From: Planctomycetia bacterium
GTDB taxonomy: Bacteria; Planctomycetota; UBA11346
DNA: 10,745 bases
Direction: 5' to 3'
Assembly: GCA_005801395.1 (NCBI GenBank)
Contig: SYDV01000392.1
Location: 1-10,745, forward strand
Below the pieces are notes generated by a model. That model was given only the letters and a program-made list of their open reading frames with translations. It was not told the DNA's origin and did no database searches. The translations under genes and the position numbers were made by a program. This document shows positions 1 through 6,699 of the stretch, in pieces. Every line of letters begins with the position of its first letter. Positions within the stretch are counted from its first letter, which is position 1.

Positions 1-115
1 AGTCCGAGGTCCGAGGTCCGAGGTCTGGAATAAATCGTACGAAGTCCGAGGTCCGAGGTCCGAGGTCTGGAATAATTCGTACGAAGTCCGAGGTCCGAGG
101 TCCGAGGTCTGGAAT
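1..115. repeat. 42-bp tandem repeat, about 2.7 units, built of heptamers
   Basis: Units start at 1, 43 and 85. Each has three copies of GTCCGAG followed by GTCTGGA, ATAAATC (or ATAATTC) and GTACGAA. The 42-bp period is therefore exactly six heptamers, the last three degenerate. The 8-bp palindrome TCGTACGA recurs at 35-42 and 77-84. Units 1 and 2 differ at one base, and the third diverges after about position 115. There is no coding potential. The array probably continues beyond the left edge. Confidence 0.9.
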
Positions 116-187
116 ATTATGATTCCTCCAATCATTCATAATCTTGGATGTCATATAAATATCGATTCGACGCCAGAAGGTGCGGGT

Positions 188-443
188 CCAGGGGCGGCAG
201 AGCCCCTGGCGGGCGTAGCGGGCACCCTGCGCTTCGCTCCGGGCCACGGATCCCCTCCTGGGGATCCGGCTGCGCTGCTTCGCTGCTCGCCCCGCGAACA
301 GCAATCCTCCGAGAGAGCGGAAGCGAATGAGCGGGGACCAGGCTTGTTTTCGCGCAGCGAAACGCTTCGACAACGTCGAAGCAACGCCGCAGGTCGACCT
401 TCGCACAGCGAAGGCATGTGCAACATGCAAGCCACGAAGTGGC
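188..443. repeat. Dense cluster of short perfect hairpins, GC-rich
   Basis: This GC-rich segment holds successive inverted repeats with little unpaired sequence between several of them. Arms are 188-195/202-209 (8 bp), 213-218/227-232 (6 bp with one G-T), 247-255/260-268 (9 bp, loop TCCT), 290-295/331-336 (6 bp, with a smaller 308-311/318-321 stem inside), 348-353/357-362 (6 bp), 364-371/375-382 (8 bp), 398-404/408-414 (7 bp), 414-419/423-428 (6 bp) and 431-435/439-443 (5 bp). The last five all have 3-base loops. Open frames exist on both strands (about 119-472 plus, 501-151 minus), but they look like by-products of GC-rich palindromic sequence and resemble no protein I know. No T-tract follows any hairpin, so it is not a classical terminator for the efflux gene that ends at 480. 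It may be a structured RNA, a repeat element or a recombination or transposition substrate. Confidence 0.75.
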
Positions 444-479
444 GCAGTCGTCCGAGGCGCAAGCCGCAGTAAGGCGCCG

Positions 480-2024
480 TTAGTCGTGATCGGCATGCCA
501 CGTCCCATCAGCATGAAAATGTCCGCCCTTTGCCTGTTCACTTCCACTCAACACCAATTCATAAACGCCATTCAACACCACCTCATCACCGTCTTTTAAT
601 CCGGAATTAATTACCACCCAGCGCCCATCGTTCACTCCCAGATCGGCGTCGATACGAATGACCTGATCAGGATTATTGGGGTCACGACGAAAAATTAGTT
701 TCTTCACTTCATCCTGTGCGACTGCCGCTAAAGGTATGGCTAATTCTTCTTCACCGCCAGCAATGGTAATATCCGCCACCGTGCTCATTCCCGGACGTAC
801 CCATGCTGCTATCGTGGTCGGCACAACGGTTATTCGCACCGTGCGACTTTGTGCATCTGCAACTGGACCCAGCACCAATGCGCCAACCACGCGATCACCT
901 GGGGCTGCGGGCGCGGGTGCGCTCATGCTGACTTGCTGGCCTGAACGCACGCGAGCAACGTCACTTTGCAAAATCGCCCCATCGAAACGAACCTGTGTTG
1001 GGTCAATTAAAGTCATGACTTCGCTGGATTCATCAATCCACGTGCCCGCCGCCACTGATAATTCACTAATAATTCCCGCGCGATCTGCGCGAACAGCGAT
1101 ACGATCCAGCGCGCGCCAGCGGGGTACTTTTCCCGCATCTGGAGTAAGCGCCTGTCCTAATGGCACGTCAACCGTTTCCATCAATGCTTCTGCGCTTACT
1201 CCCGTCAACGCTGCCGCACTGTGCAACGCCACAGCGTACGCAGATTCAGCCGCTTCTTTATCGGCGCGGGCGGCATCTAACGCTGCGGATAAACGCGCAG
1301 GAGCATCGCCTTGTCGATTAAGGGCCGCGTCAACGCGCGCATGCTCTAACGCATGTTCCGCTTGATGTTCGACCACGCTCGCTCGTTCGGACTTGGCTTC
1401 CACCAAGCGCCCACGTGCTTCATTCAGTTCGATGGCGCGTCCAGCACCCGCTTTTTGTAATGCTTCAAGGGCAGTAACTCGATCCGTCCACAAACTAATT
1501 GAGGCATCTAACGTTTCCGTCCGCTCTTTATGAAATGGAATCGTTTCTTTGAGTGTCGCTAACATGCGTTCAGCCTGTGCCCGTTCAGCCAACGCAACAC
1601 TGACCGCAGCGCTAGCACGCGTTACTGCGGCAGCACGATCCGCCAACCCACTTTGCAATTCACGCCAAGCCGGGGAATCTAATTCATATAACACCGTGCC
1701 AGCGGCGACGTTTTGAAATAAAACCACTTTCGCTTCGACGCGCCCACGCAGTGGTCCATGATAATGACGCTGGGCTTCTGGCGGCGTCACGAATATCCCA
1801 GGTAACCGTATGGTGGCGGCAACTGCGCGATATTCGGCTTTGGCAAACGTAATTCCCAAATTCCGCCGCACTTGTTCACCAACTGGCAAACGATTCGTCG
1901 GCAACGCTGCTGTCGCGTTCGTTTCCTGCGCCTGTGGATTAGCGCCATGCGCGTGACCATGATCATGATCGCCACACGAACTCAGACCCAAAACCACGAC
2001 CAGCGCCACCGATAATTTCAACAT
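480..2024 (-). CDS. Periplasmic adaptor (membrane fusion) lipoprotein of a metal RND efflux system, CusB/CzcB-like
   Basis: This is the adaptor that links an inner-membrane RND pump to an outer-membrane channel, probably for metal cations. The chosen ATG at 2024 gives 514 residues with a lipoprotein signal (LGLSSC, Cys17) followed by a His cluster (DHDHGHAHG, 19-27). The first half of the lipoyl/barrel-sandwich region is about 70-118. An Ala/Glu-rich helical hairpin follows at about 126-275, and the second lipoyl half and beta-barrel at about 305-430. The membrane-proximal domain ends in a second His cluster (GGHFHADGTWHADHD, 500-514). The frame stays open upstream to 2321, but that part crosses an inverted repeat and overlaps the preceding gene, while the signal peptide fits 2024. 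It lies 254 bases downstream of the outer-membrane factor gene. The terminal His clusters suggest metal binding, but the metal (Cu/Ag or Zn/Co/Cd) cannot be told from sequence. No pump gene follows in the window. Confidence 0.9.
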   Translation of the reverse strand: MLKLSVALVVVLGLSSCGDHDHGHAHGANPQAQETNATAALPTNRLPVGEQVRRNLGITFAKAEYRAVAATIRLPGIFVTPPEAQRHYHGPLRGRVEAKVVLFQNVAAGTVLYELDSPAWRELQSGLADRAAAVTRASAAVSVALAERAQAERMLATLKETIPFHKERTETLDASISLWTDRVTALEALQKAGAGRAIELNEARGRLVEAKSERASVVEHQAEHALEHARVDAALNRQGDAPARLSAALDAARADKEAAESAYAVALHSAAALTGVSAEALMETVDVPLGQALTPDAGKVPRWRALDRIAVRADRAGIISELSVAAGTWIDESSEVMTLIDPTQVRFDGAILQSDVARVRSGQQVSMSAPAPAAPGDRVVGALVLGPVADAQSRTVRITVVPTTIAAWVRPGMSTVADITIAGGEEELAIPLAAVAQDEVKKLIFRRDPNNPDQVIRIDADLGVNDGRWVVINSGLKDGDEVVLNGVYELVLSGSEQAKGGHFHADGTWHADHD

Positions 2025-2123
2025 TGCTGACTTGCTCTTTTCTCTCTGTGGTGCTTCGGGCTTTCGTGTGAATCTTTTCGTGTGCAGACCGACAACGTCA
2101 GACCTAAGTCTGCCCTCAGACGG

Positions 2124-2194
2124 TATTAACCACAGAGTGCACAGAGCACACAGAAATGGGAAATACATTTTCTCTGTGCGCTCTGTGGTTAATA
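2124..2194. repeat. Long inverted repeat of the CCACAGAG type (23-bp stem, 25-base loop)
   Basis: Arms 2124-2146 and 2172-2194 pair over 23 positions, with one G-T wobble at 2138/2180 and a 25-base loop. The arm contains TTAACCACAGAG followed by GCACAGAG. A further fragment of the same kind (CTCTGTGGT) lies at about 2044-2052, and a small perfect hairpin (CAGAC/GTCTG, loop CTAA) at 2099-2112. The element occupies the 254-base gap (2025-2278) between the outer-membrane factor and the adaptor. CCACAGAG-rich repeats recur in intergenic regions of many bacterial genomes, as I recall, but I cannot assign a named family. In the efflux mRNA it would fold into a stable stem that could affect processing, stability or relative expression. 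Confidence 0.85.
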
Positions 2195-2278
2195 TCTTAT
2201 CTTCTAGTTTATTGAGAAGCCAGGACCCACACGGAAGCTTAAAGCACTCACTCTGTTTCATAACGGCCTGCGCTTGTC

Positions 2279-3691
2279 TCATGGTAGGTCTCCTGTTGTT
2301 GGCACGTTTTCCAACAACCACACTGGTAAATGTAAGGCAATTAAACGATTCTCGGCTTGTGTTTGTTCAGCCTGCAACAACACCACATCACGCCGAGTTA
2401 ACCACGCGCTTTCCAACACTTGTAACACTAATGCCACATCTAAATCACCAAGTTGCGCTAAACGTCGAACATCCGCAACTTGCGCATCAACCAAGGGAAT
2501 TATCTGTGATTCTAATGCGGTTATTCGCCGCGTGCGATCAGCCAAAACCTGCGTGGCTTGCGCCCGATCATGCACTGCTGCGACATAGGCCGCTTGAATG
2601 TCTGCCATGTGCGCCGCACGTTCTGCGTTTGCGCGCGTGATGGCGCGGATATTGCCATTCCACAATGGAATTGTGAAACCGAAACTGGGACCCAGCGAGC
2701 GATCACCGCGATCATTTTCAAACGCCAAACCTAATTGTAGATCAGGATATTGTCGGCGAATTTCTAAGCGCAGTTCTGCTTCTGCGGCTTGATAACGCGC
2801 TAAACCTAAAACTACCGCTGCAGAATTATTTTCCGTTTCCAATGGCTCCAGCGTTAATTGCGCTCGGACATCAGACGACATTCGTAATGTTGGCTGAAAT
2901 TGAACAGGGACCTGCGGGGTAAAACCCATCAACGCACGTAATCCCGTCGCCTGCATGTCCGCGCTGGCAGCAAATTCCTGCGCCGATACCTGTGCCCGCT
3001 CAGCAGCAATGCGGATCGCACGAGTGGCAATAATTGATATTTCACCTGCCTTTTGTAATTGATCAGCAACGATGACCAGCGCTTGCACATCGCTGGCAAA
3101 TTGCGTCGTCATGCGTTGCTGTTCCACGGTTGCCGACCACCTCACCCAGGCATCACGCAAGACATGAATATGCGCCCATTCGCTCATGGCCAAAGCCACG
3201 CGATCAACCTCGGCAAGGCGTTCGGCGTGCGTTTTTGCTAAACCTAAACGACCTGAAATTGGTAAACTCAGCGACACCATCGACAAAGTGGTCCACGGAC
3301 TGGGACCACCTTCGAGCGCTCGCAACACATCAACACCAATCGCCGGATCATCCCATCGTCCAGCAACGCTCGCATCCAAAGTCGCAACGCCCGCACGTAC
3401 ACGCGACGCATGTAATTCCGGATTAAAAACTAACGCTAATAATTCGGCCTCGGCTAAATTAATTCCGTCACTCAGGTCTACCACGGCTGGCACGATAGCC
3501 CCGCGTTGACGCAAGTGATCAGCAAATGCCGCCACCGAAACATCTTCTGGTGTGCGCGCCGTCCAGGTCTGTGAAAATGCCGTAAGATCGACCGGCTGAG
3601 CACGGTAAGATGAACATCCGCTACCAACGCCGATGACGGTCAACGCCGATAAACTCCAACAGATCGCATTTTTAATCGATGAACGCAACAA
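2279..3691 (-). CDS. Outer-membrane efflux factor, TolC/CusC-like (OEP family)
   Basis: This is the trimeric outer-membrane channel of a tripartite efflux complex. From TTG at 3691 it has 470 residues, normal for the family. The signal peptide ends in GVGSGC (Cys26), a somewhat weak lipobox consistent with a lipid-anchored CusC/OprM type. Two OEP-like repeats follow at roughly 60-260 and 280-460, each a beta segment plus long Ala-rich helices. NPEL at 90-93 and LGPSFGFTIPLWN at 333-345 are typical OEP motifs. TTG 3691 is chosen because GGAG lies 8 bases upstream. A longer version from TTG 3733 lacks a ribosome binding site and adds 14 residues ahead of the signal peptide. The gene is 64 bases downstream of the small His-rich gene and precedes the adaptor, so all three probably form one transcription unit. 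Substrate specificity is not visible. Confidence 0.9.
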   Translation of the reverse strand: MLRSSIKNAICWSLSALTVIGVGSGCSSYRAQPVDLTAFSQTWTARTPEDVSVAAFADHLRQRGAIVPAVVDLSDGINLAEAELLALVFNPELHASRVRAGVATLDASVAGRWDDPAIGVDVLRALEGGPSPWTTLSMVSLSLPISGRLGLAKTHAERLAEVDRVALAMSEWAHIHVLRDAWVRWSATVEQQRMTTQFASDVQALVIVADQLQKAGEISIIATRAIRIAAERAQVSAQEFAASADMQATGLRALMGFTPQVPVQFQPTLRMSSDVRAQLTLEPLETENNSAAVVLGLARYQAAEAELRLEIRRQYPDLQLGLAFENDRGDRSLGPSFGFTIPLWNGNIRAITRANAERAAHMADIQAAYVAAVHDRAQATQVLADRTRRITALESQIIPLVDAQVADVRRLAQLGDLDVALVLQVLESAWLTRRDVVLLQAEQTQAENRLIALHLPVWLLENVPTTGDLP

Positions 3692-3699
3692 GCGTAAGT

Positions 3700-3704
3700 C
3701 TCCG
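3700..3704 (-). promoter_or_regulatory. Ribosome binding site deciding a TTG start
   Basis: On the minus strand CGGAG is followed by 8 bases and then TTG at 3691. No ATG or GTG lies in frame near the signal peptide, so this site sets the start of the outer-membrane factor. A second TTG follows directly at 3688. Confidence 0.55.
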
Positions 3705-3755
3705 CAAAAGGTGATAAAGATTATTGATCCCAAAGAGGATCAATGAACCTCATCA

Positions 3756-4223
3756 TCACACTTGCAGGCAGAGCGTACGAAATATGCGTAATGGACAGGC
3801 GTCTGATAGCCTCAGGTCGCATTGTCGCTGCCAATTACTTGACGGTTTCCCCATATGCGTCGTCGCAAACCGTTTGGCGCCGAACAAAAATTGACTTTCT
3901 CGATAGGATAACCAATGAATCGTGACAGGCACCGAGGCCGCCAACGGCGCAAGCACCGGTGAAAAACGATTCGCTTCCGATACTTCAATTAATACATCAA
4001 CACAGTGATCATGCGCGCAACAGGCGTCTTCTTCACCGTTATGATCAACAGCATGATCAGCGTGATGATGCTCTGCGCTCGAAAGCACATGAATATCTCC
4101 ATCATGATGCACGCACAGTATCCAGCCTGATGGGCACCACGACGAAACCATCACCAACAGCGCCACCGCAACAGCAGCGCAGTGCAGGAACAACCTGCTA
4201 TGTACAGTGAACAGTGAGGTCAT
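3756..4223 (-). CDS. Small His/Cys-rich secreted protein, first gene of the metal-efflux cluster
   Basis: The protein has 155 residues from ATG 4223. It starts with a hydrophobic signal or anchor segment (about 11-29), followed by CPSGWILCVHHDGD (30-43), a His-rich stretch with EHHHADHAVDH (51-61) and DACCAHDHCVDV (66-77), and a less conserved tail ending in LRIFRTLCLQV. The His and Cys density suggests metal binding in the periplasm. I recall short proteins with the order 'LC..DGH..., His-rich, C..CVD(I/V)' heading CzcCBA/CusCBA-type operons in other Gram-negatives, and this one fits. It has no function that I can name. No clear Shine-Dalgarno precedes ATG 4223. Alternatives at ATG 4268 and TTG 4274 lack one too and would add residues ahead of the signal. 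The downstream outer-membrane factor starts 64 bases after its stop. A metal sensor or chaperone role is inference. Confidence 0.7.
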   Translation of the reverse strand: MTSLFTVHSRLFLHCAAVAVALLVMVSSWCPSGWILCVHHDGDIHVLSSAEHHHADHAVDHNGEEDACCAHDHCVDVLIEVSEANRFSPVLAPLAASVPVTIHWLSYRESQFLFGAKRFATTHMGKPSSNWQRQCDLRLSDACPLRIFRTLCLQV

Positions 4224-4411
4224 GGCAACAGGAGATAGCCTGAAATGGTCCCTCGCGCAAGTCGCCATATGCAAAGTTACAACCTAGTGTTGGGAGCACG
4301 AAATCCTAAAGGTTCCATTCCAAATGGTTTAGAAGTCATTTAAAACTCACATGAATGACCTACGGAGCGGATTAATTTCATCCACCACCCTTTATATAAG
4401 AACACCAAAAC

Positions 4412-4476
4412 AAAAAGGCTGTGTAACAACGCGGCACGCCAAGGCTTCACCTGCATTAAAACGTCAAGGTGCCGCG
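4412..4476 (-). terminator. Possible terminator of the porin gene
   Basis: Inverted repeat arms at 4430-4437 and 4469-4476 (CGCGGCAC/GTGCCGCG, 8 bp) enclose a 31-base loop overlapping the end of the porin gene. On the minus strand the stem is followed, after about a dozen bases, by TTTTTG (around 4412-4417). The large loop and distant T-run make this weak. The rest of the 4224-4455 gap holds a TATATA at 4393-4398 and a short dyad CCATT/AATGG near 4316-4328. These could belong to the efflux promoter, but I see no convincing -35/-10 pair. Confidence 0.3.
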
Positions 4477-5697
4477 AATACTTCCGGCATAAATATCACT
4501 GGCTCCGCCTTGACCACCTGGATGGATAAACCACTGAATATCTGGCTGCAAGGTTAACCATCCGGCAGCTCGGAAGGCATAGAAAGCTTCCAGCATGCGT
4601 TCATTTGCGTTCGTGGTAGACCCAGGAGCCCGCGTGGTTTCAAGCCACGAATGACTAACACCCAGTGCATCATAAGGACGCGAAGGCATAAACCCGCGCC
4701 AAATTCCGCCAATATCCAACTGTCGTTTATAGACAGTAACTTCGTCATCTGTCTCACCGAAATGAATCCAACCACCAATGCCTTTTGGGGTACGTGAATG
4801 TCCTTCATCCATCAGCATGTAATCGGCCTGCACATAATAACCATTGACTCCGTTGGTTTGACCGCCGTTGAAATTAGCAAAGGTGCCGGTGTGTTCCCAA
4901 AAACCAACTTTGACTCCGCCAATGTGACCTTTCCGACGATCATCGTAAGATAATCCTGTTTCTGCGATGAGAAAAAAATCATTCTCAGGGATAGATAACC
5001 AATCTTTGCCGGTTTCTTTTCCATTGGTAACAGAACGACCATCGTACCCACCTGCTTGAATAAACCAGGATCCTATTGTTAAATTCGCTAATCCCATGGT
5101 CGCTGAATCGGGGAATTTCGGCATAGCAAACATCGACATTTGCCGACGATTCGATTCGTTGAGGAATTCCCCGGCAAATGAATTCGTGGCGAAATCGCGA
5201 ATGACTTCGTCCTTGCCCGCCTTGAGGGAAAATGCCTCATCAAAAAACGGCTGAATATAAAATAATCGTCCAAGCTGATCGCGATCATCAACATCTAACC
5301 ACGACACGCGTTGTAATACTCCGGCTTCAGCAGCAACATTCATATCACCACCAATACTCTGCCAGGTCGCTGTAATTCGTCCGGCACCACCAAGTCCCAT
5401 AAACGTTGCTACGTCCATGGTCATGCCCACTTCGAGTAAATAGCGGGCAAAATCGCGATTGCCCTCAACCAAACCATCATGGGAAAGAAGCGTTCCATCG
5501 GCCAATAAACGGGCCTCAAATATTAATCCGTGTTGAGCAAATCCCGAACGTAATCCCCCCAAATCACCGAAGAGGGTCGGACCATCAAGCAATCCAGTTC
5601 CATCGGTCAAAATCGGGATCTGATCAACGGCCCACACAGGCAGGCTACCAAGACAAAACAACAAAGCAGGAATACGCATGGCGGAAGGAAACCGCAT
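4456..5697 (-). CDS. OprB-type carbohydrate-selective porin
   Basis: This is an outer-membrane beta-barrel of the OprB family, which in characterised members passes sugars through the outer membrane. From ATG 5697 it has 413 residues. It has a signal peptide ending ...SLPVWA (about residue 23), then FGDLGGLRSGFAQHGL (43-58), the typical first strands of OprB. Alternating hydrophobic strands rich in Trp, Tyr and Gly follow, as does the family-like closing TLQPDIQWFIHPGG with a terminal Phe that fits barrel-assembly recognition. Starts at TTG 5721 and ATG 5679 are also possible; none has a clear ribosome binding site, and 5697 gives a usual signal peptide. It is divergent from the DUF1080-like/sulfatase pair and upstream of the efflux cluster on the same strand. 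Uptake of sugars released by sulfatase-linked degradation is an attractive inference, not shown. Confidence 0.85.
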   Translation of the reverse strand: MRFPSAMRIPALLFCLGSLPVWAVDQIPILTDGTGLLDGPTLFGDLGGLRSGFAQHGLIFEARLLADGTLLSHDGLVEGNRDFARYLLEVGMTMDVATFMGLGGAGRITATWQSIGGDMNVAAEAGVLQRVSWLDVDDRDQLGRLFYIQPFFDEAFSLKAGKDEVIRDFATNSFAGEFLNESNRRQMSMFAMPKFPDSATMGLANLTIGSWFIQAGGYDGRSVTNGKETGKDWLSIPENDFFLIAETGLSYDDRRKGHIGGVKVGFWEHTGTFANFNGGQTNGVNGYYVQADYMLMDEGHSRTPKGIGGWIHFGETDDEVTVYKRQLDIGGIWRGFMPSRPYDALGVSHSWLETTRAPGSTTNANERMLEAFYAFRAAGWLTLQPDIQWFIHPGGQGGASDIYAGSIRGTLTF

Positions 5698-5800
5698 GGG
5701 CAGCACAGCGCAAGCGTTCAAATGGACGAGAATTCACGAAAACTAGCACTTGGCTGTGCTCAGTGTAGCTGAATACCACAGTAATAATGCGTACCGCGTC

Positions 5801-5809
5801 TGGTATAGT
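5801..5809 (+). promoter_or_regulatory. Possible extended -10 promoter of the DUF1080-like gene
   Basis: TGGTATAGT fits an extended -10 (TGn followed by TATAGT, one change from TATAAT), about 69 bases before the start codon at 5878. No good -35 is seen at 5781-5786. It lies in the 180-base divergent gap between the porin and the DUF1080-like gene. No matching promoter was found for the porin. Confidence 0.35.
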
Positions 5810-5877
5810 TAGGTCTACTTACTCATCTCCTCTTTCACCACGTCATCACTTTTTTCAACACCTACGTTGAGGCTCAC

Positions 5878-6540
5878 ATGCGCTACGCTCTTCCCTTAAT
5901 CTTCCTCACTTGTGCCAGTGGAGCCTACGCTGCTGATACGCCAACTACGTATCGAACCACACCTGGAAAAATATTACTTGAGCAACAATTTGAATTGCCT
6001 GCACTGCCCACCGATTGGAAAGCAGCGAAAGGTAATTGGACCATCGTCGACGGTGCAATTAACGGCGATGAGAAACCAGAGGACATGCATGGCGGTGTTC
6101 TTTCTGCCAAACTTGCTTTGCCTGCTACCTTAGTGGTTACGGCGAAGTTGCGATTTGAAGGCTCACCTGCCACATCCATGGTCTTCAATGGTGCAGGACA
6201 TATTTGTCGCGTCAGCGTCAATCCAAAAGGATTTTCTGTCACTGGAGACGTGGACAAAAAAGATCCTAACGACAAATCCGTTTCTATTGGCAAGGTCGAA
6301 CAGACCTTTACCGCAGGCCAATGGTATCAGTTTACTATTGAAATTACGGGCGATGAAATCTTAGTGTACACGGATGATAAACATGTCGTTTATGGCAAAA
6401 ACGCAAAGATCGCTCGGGAGAAAACCTCGTTCGCTTTGACGGTGGCAAAAACCAGTATTCGCTATGATAGCATCATCATTCGCGCAGCGGAGCCGAATAA
6501 TGATTGGGAAAAACACAAAGCCACGCTCGGCATTAAATAA
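5878..6540 (+). CDS. Secreted LamG/DUF1080-like (3-keto-disaccharide hydrolase-like) protein
   Basis: The protein has 220 residues with a clear signal peptide (MRYALPLIFLTCASGAYAA, cleavage near 19-20). The mature part is one concanavalin-like beta-sandwich domain: FELPALPTDWKAAKGNWTI at about 39-57, EDMHGGVLSA at about 67-76, GHICRV near 107-112, QWYQFTIEITGDEILVYTDD near 147-166 and a closing SIRYDSIIIRAAEPNNDW. This order matches the small secreted DUF1080-like proteins common in Planctomycetes and Verrucomicrobia genomes. Some relatives are annotated as glycosyl hydrolases, but no catalytic residue can be assigned here and it may only bind carbohydrate. GAGG at 5869-5872 lies 5 bases before the ATG, a good ribosome binding site. 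It is 159 bases upstream of the sulfatase on the same strand, with a strong hairpin between. Confidence 0.8.
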   Translation: MRYALPLIFLTCASGAYAADTPTTYRTTPGKILLEQQFELPALPTDWKAAKGNWTIVDGAINGDEKPEDMHGGVLSAKLALPATLVVTAKLRFEGSPATSMVFNGAGHICRVSVNPKGFSVTGDVDKKDPNDKSVSIGKVEQTFTAGQWYQFTIEITGDEILVYTDDKHVVYGKNAKIAREKTSFALTVAKTSIRYDSIIIRAAEPNNDWEKHKATLGIK

Positions 6541-6643
6541 AAAAAACGCTGGTGCTAAATCCAAGGTTACGCCAGTGAAATTGGCGCGACCTCTTAAGCT
6601 TCCAGTAAGCCGACCTACATTTCAGATTTCTTGCAACACCAAT

Positions 6644-6687
6644 CACGCGGCTGACGTTTATGCGTCAGCCGCGTGTTACTTTTTTGG
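6644..6687 (+). terminator. Strong intrinsic terminator, or attenuator of the sulfatase
   Basis: A perfect 13-bp stem (6644-6656 with 6663-6675) with loop TTTATG is followed by TTACTTTTTTGG. The stem is GC-rich (CACGCGGCTGACG). It lies 104 bases after the DUF1080-like stop and its T-run ends 13 bases before the sulfatase ATG at 6700. No promoter is evident between hairpin and ATG, so sulfatase transcripts that begin upstream must read through it. Confidence 0.85.
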
Positions 6688-6699
6688 TCAGGAATAGTC

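Noticed and set aside
1..115. CRISPR array at the left edge
   Set aside because: The repeated unit includes the 'spacers', which are nearly identical between units, and the core is a heptamer run. There are no unique spacers and no cas genes.
119..501. Open frames on both strands (119-472 plus, 501-151 minus) over the GC-rich hairpin region
   Set aside because: Both are products of palindromic GC-rich sequence. They have no recognisable domain, signal peptide or ribosome binding site, and they overlap one another.
676..1365. 229-codon plus-strand frame inside the adaptor gene
   Set aside because: It is antisense to a well-supported adaptor gene, and its product shows low-complexity Ala/Ser/Thr sequence without any motif.
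2025..2321. N-terminal extension of the adaptor gene to 2321
   Set aside because: It would place about 99 residues before a clear lipoprotein signal, cross the inverted repeat at 2124-2194 and overlap the preceding gene.
6464..6697. 77-codon plus-strand frame between the DUF1080-like gene and the sulfatase
   Set aside because: It starts inside the DUF1080-like gene in another frame and runs through the terminator hairpin. It has no ribosome binding site or motif.
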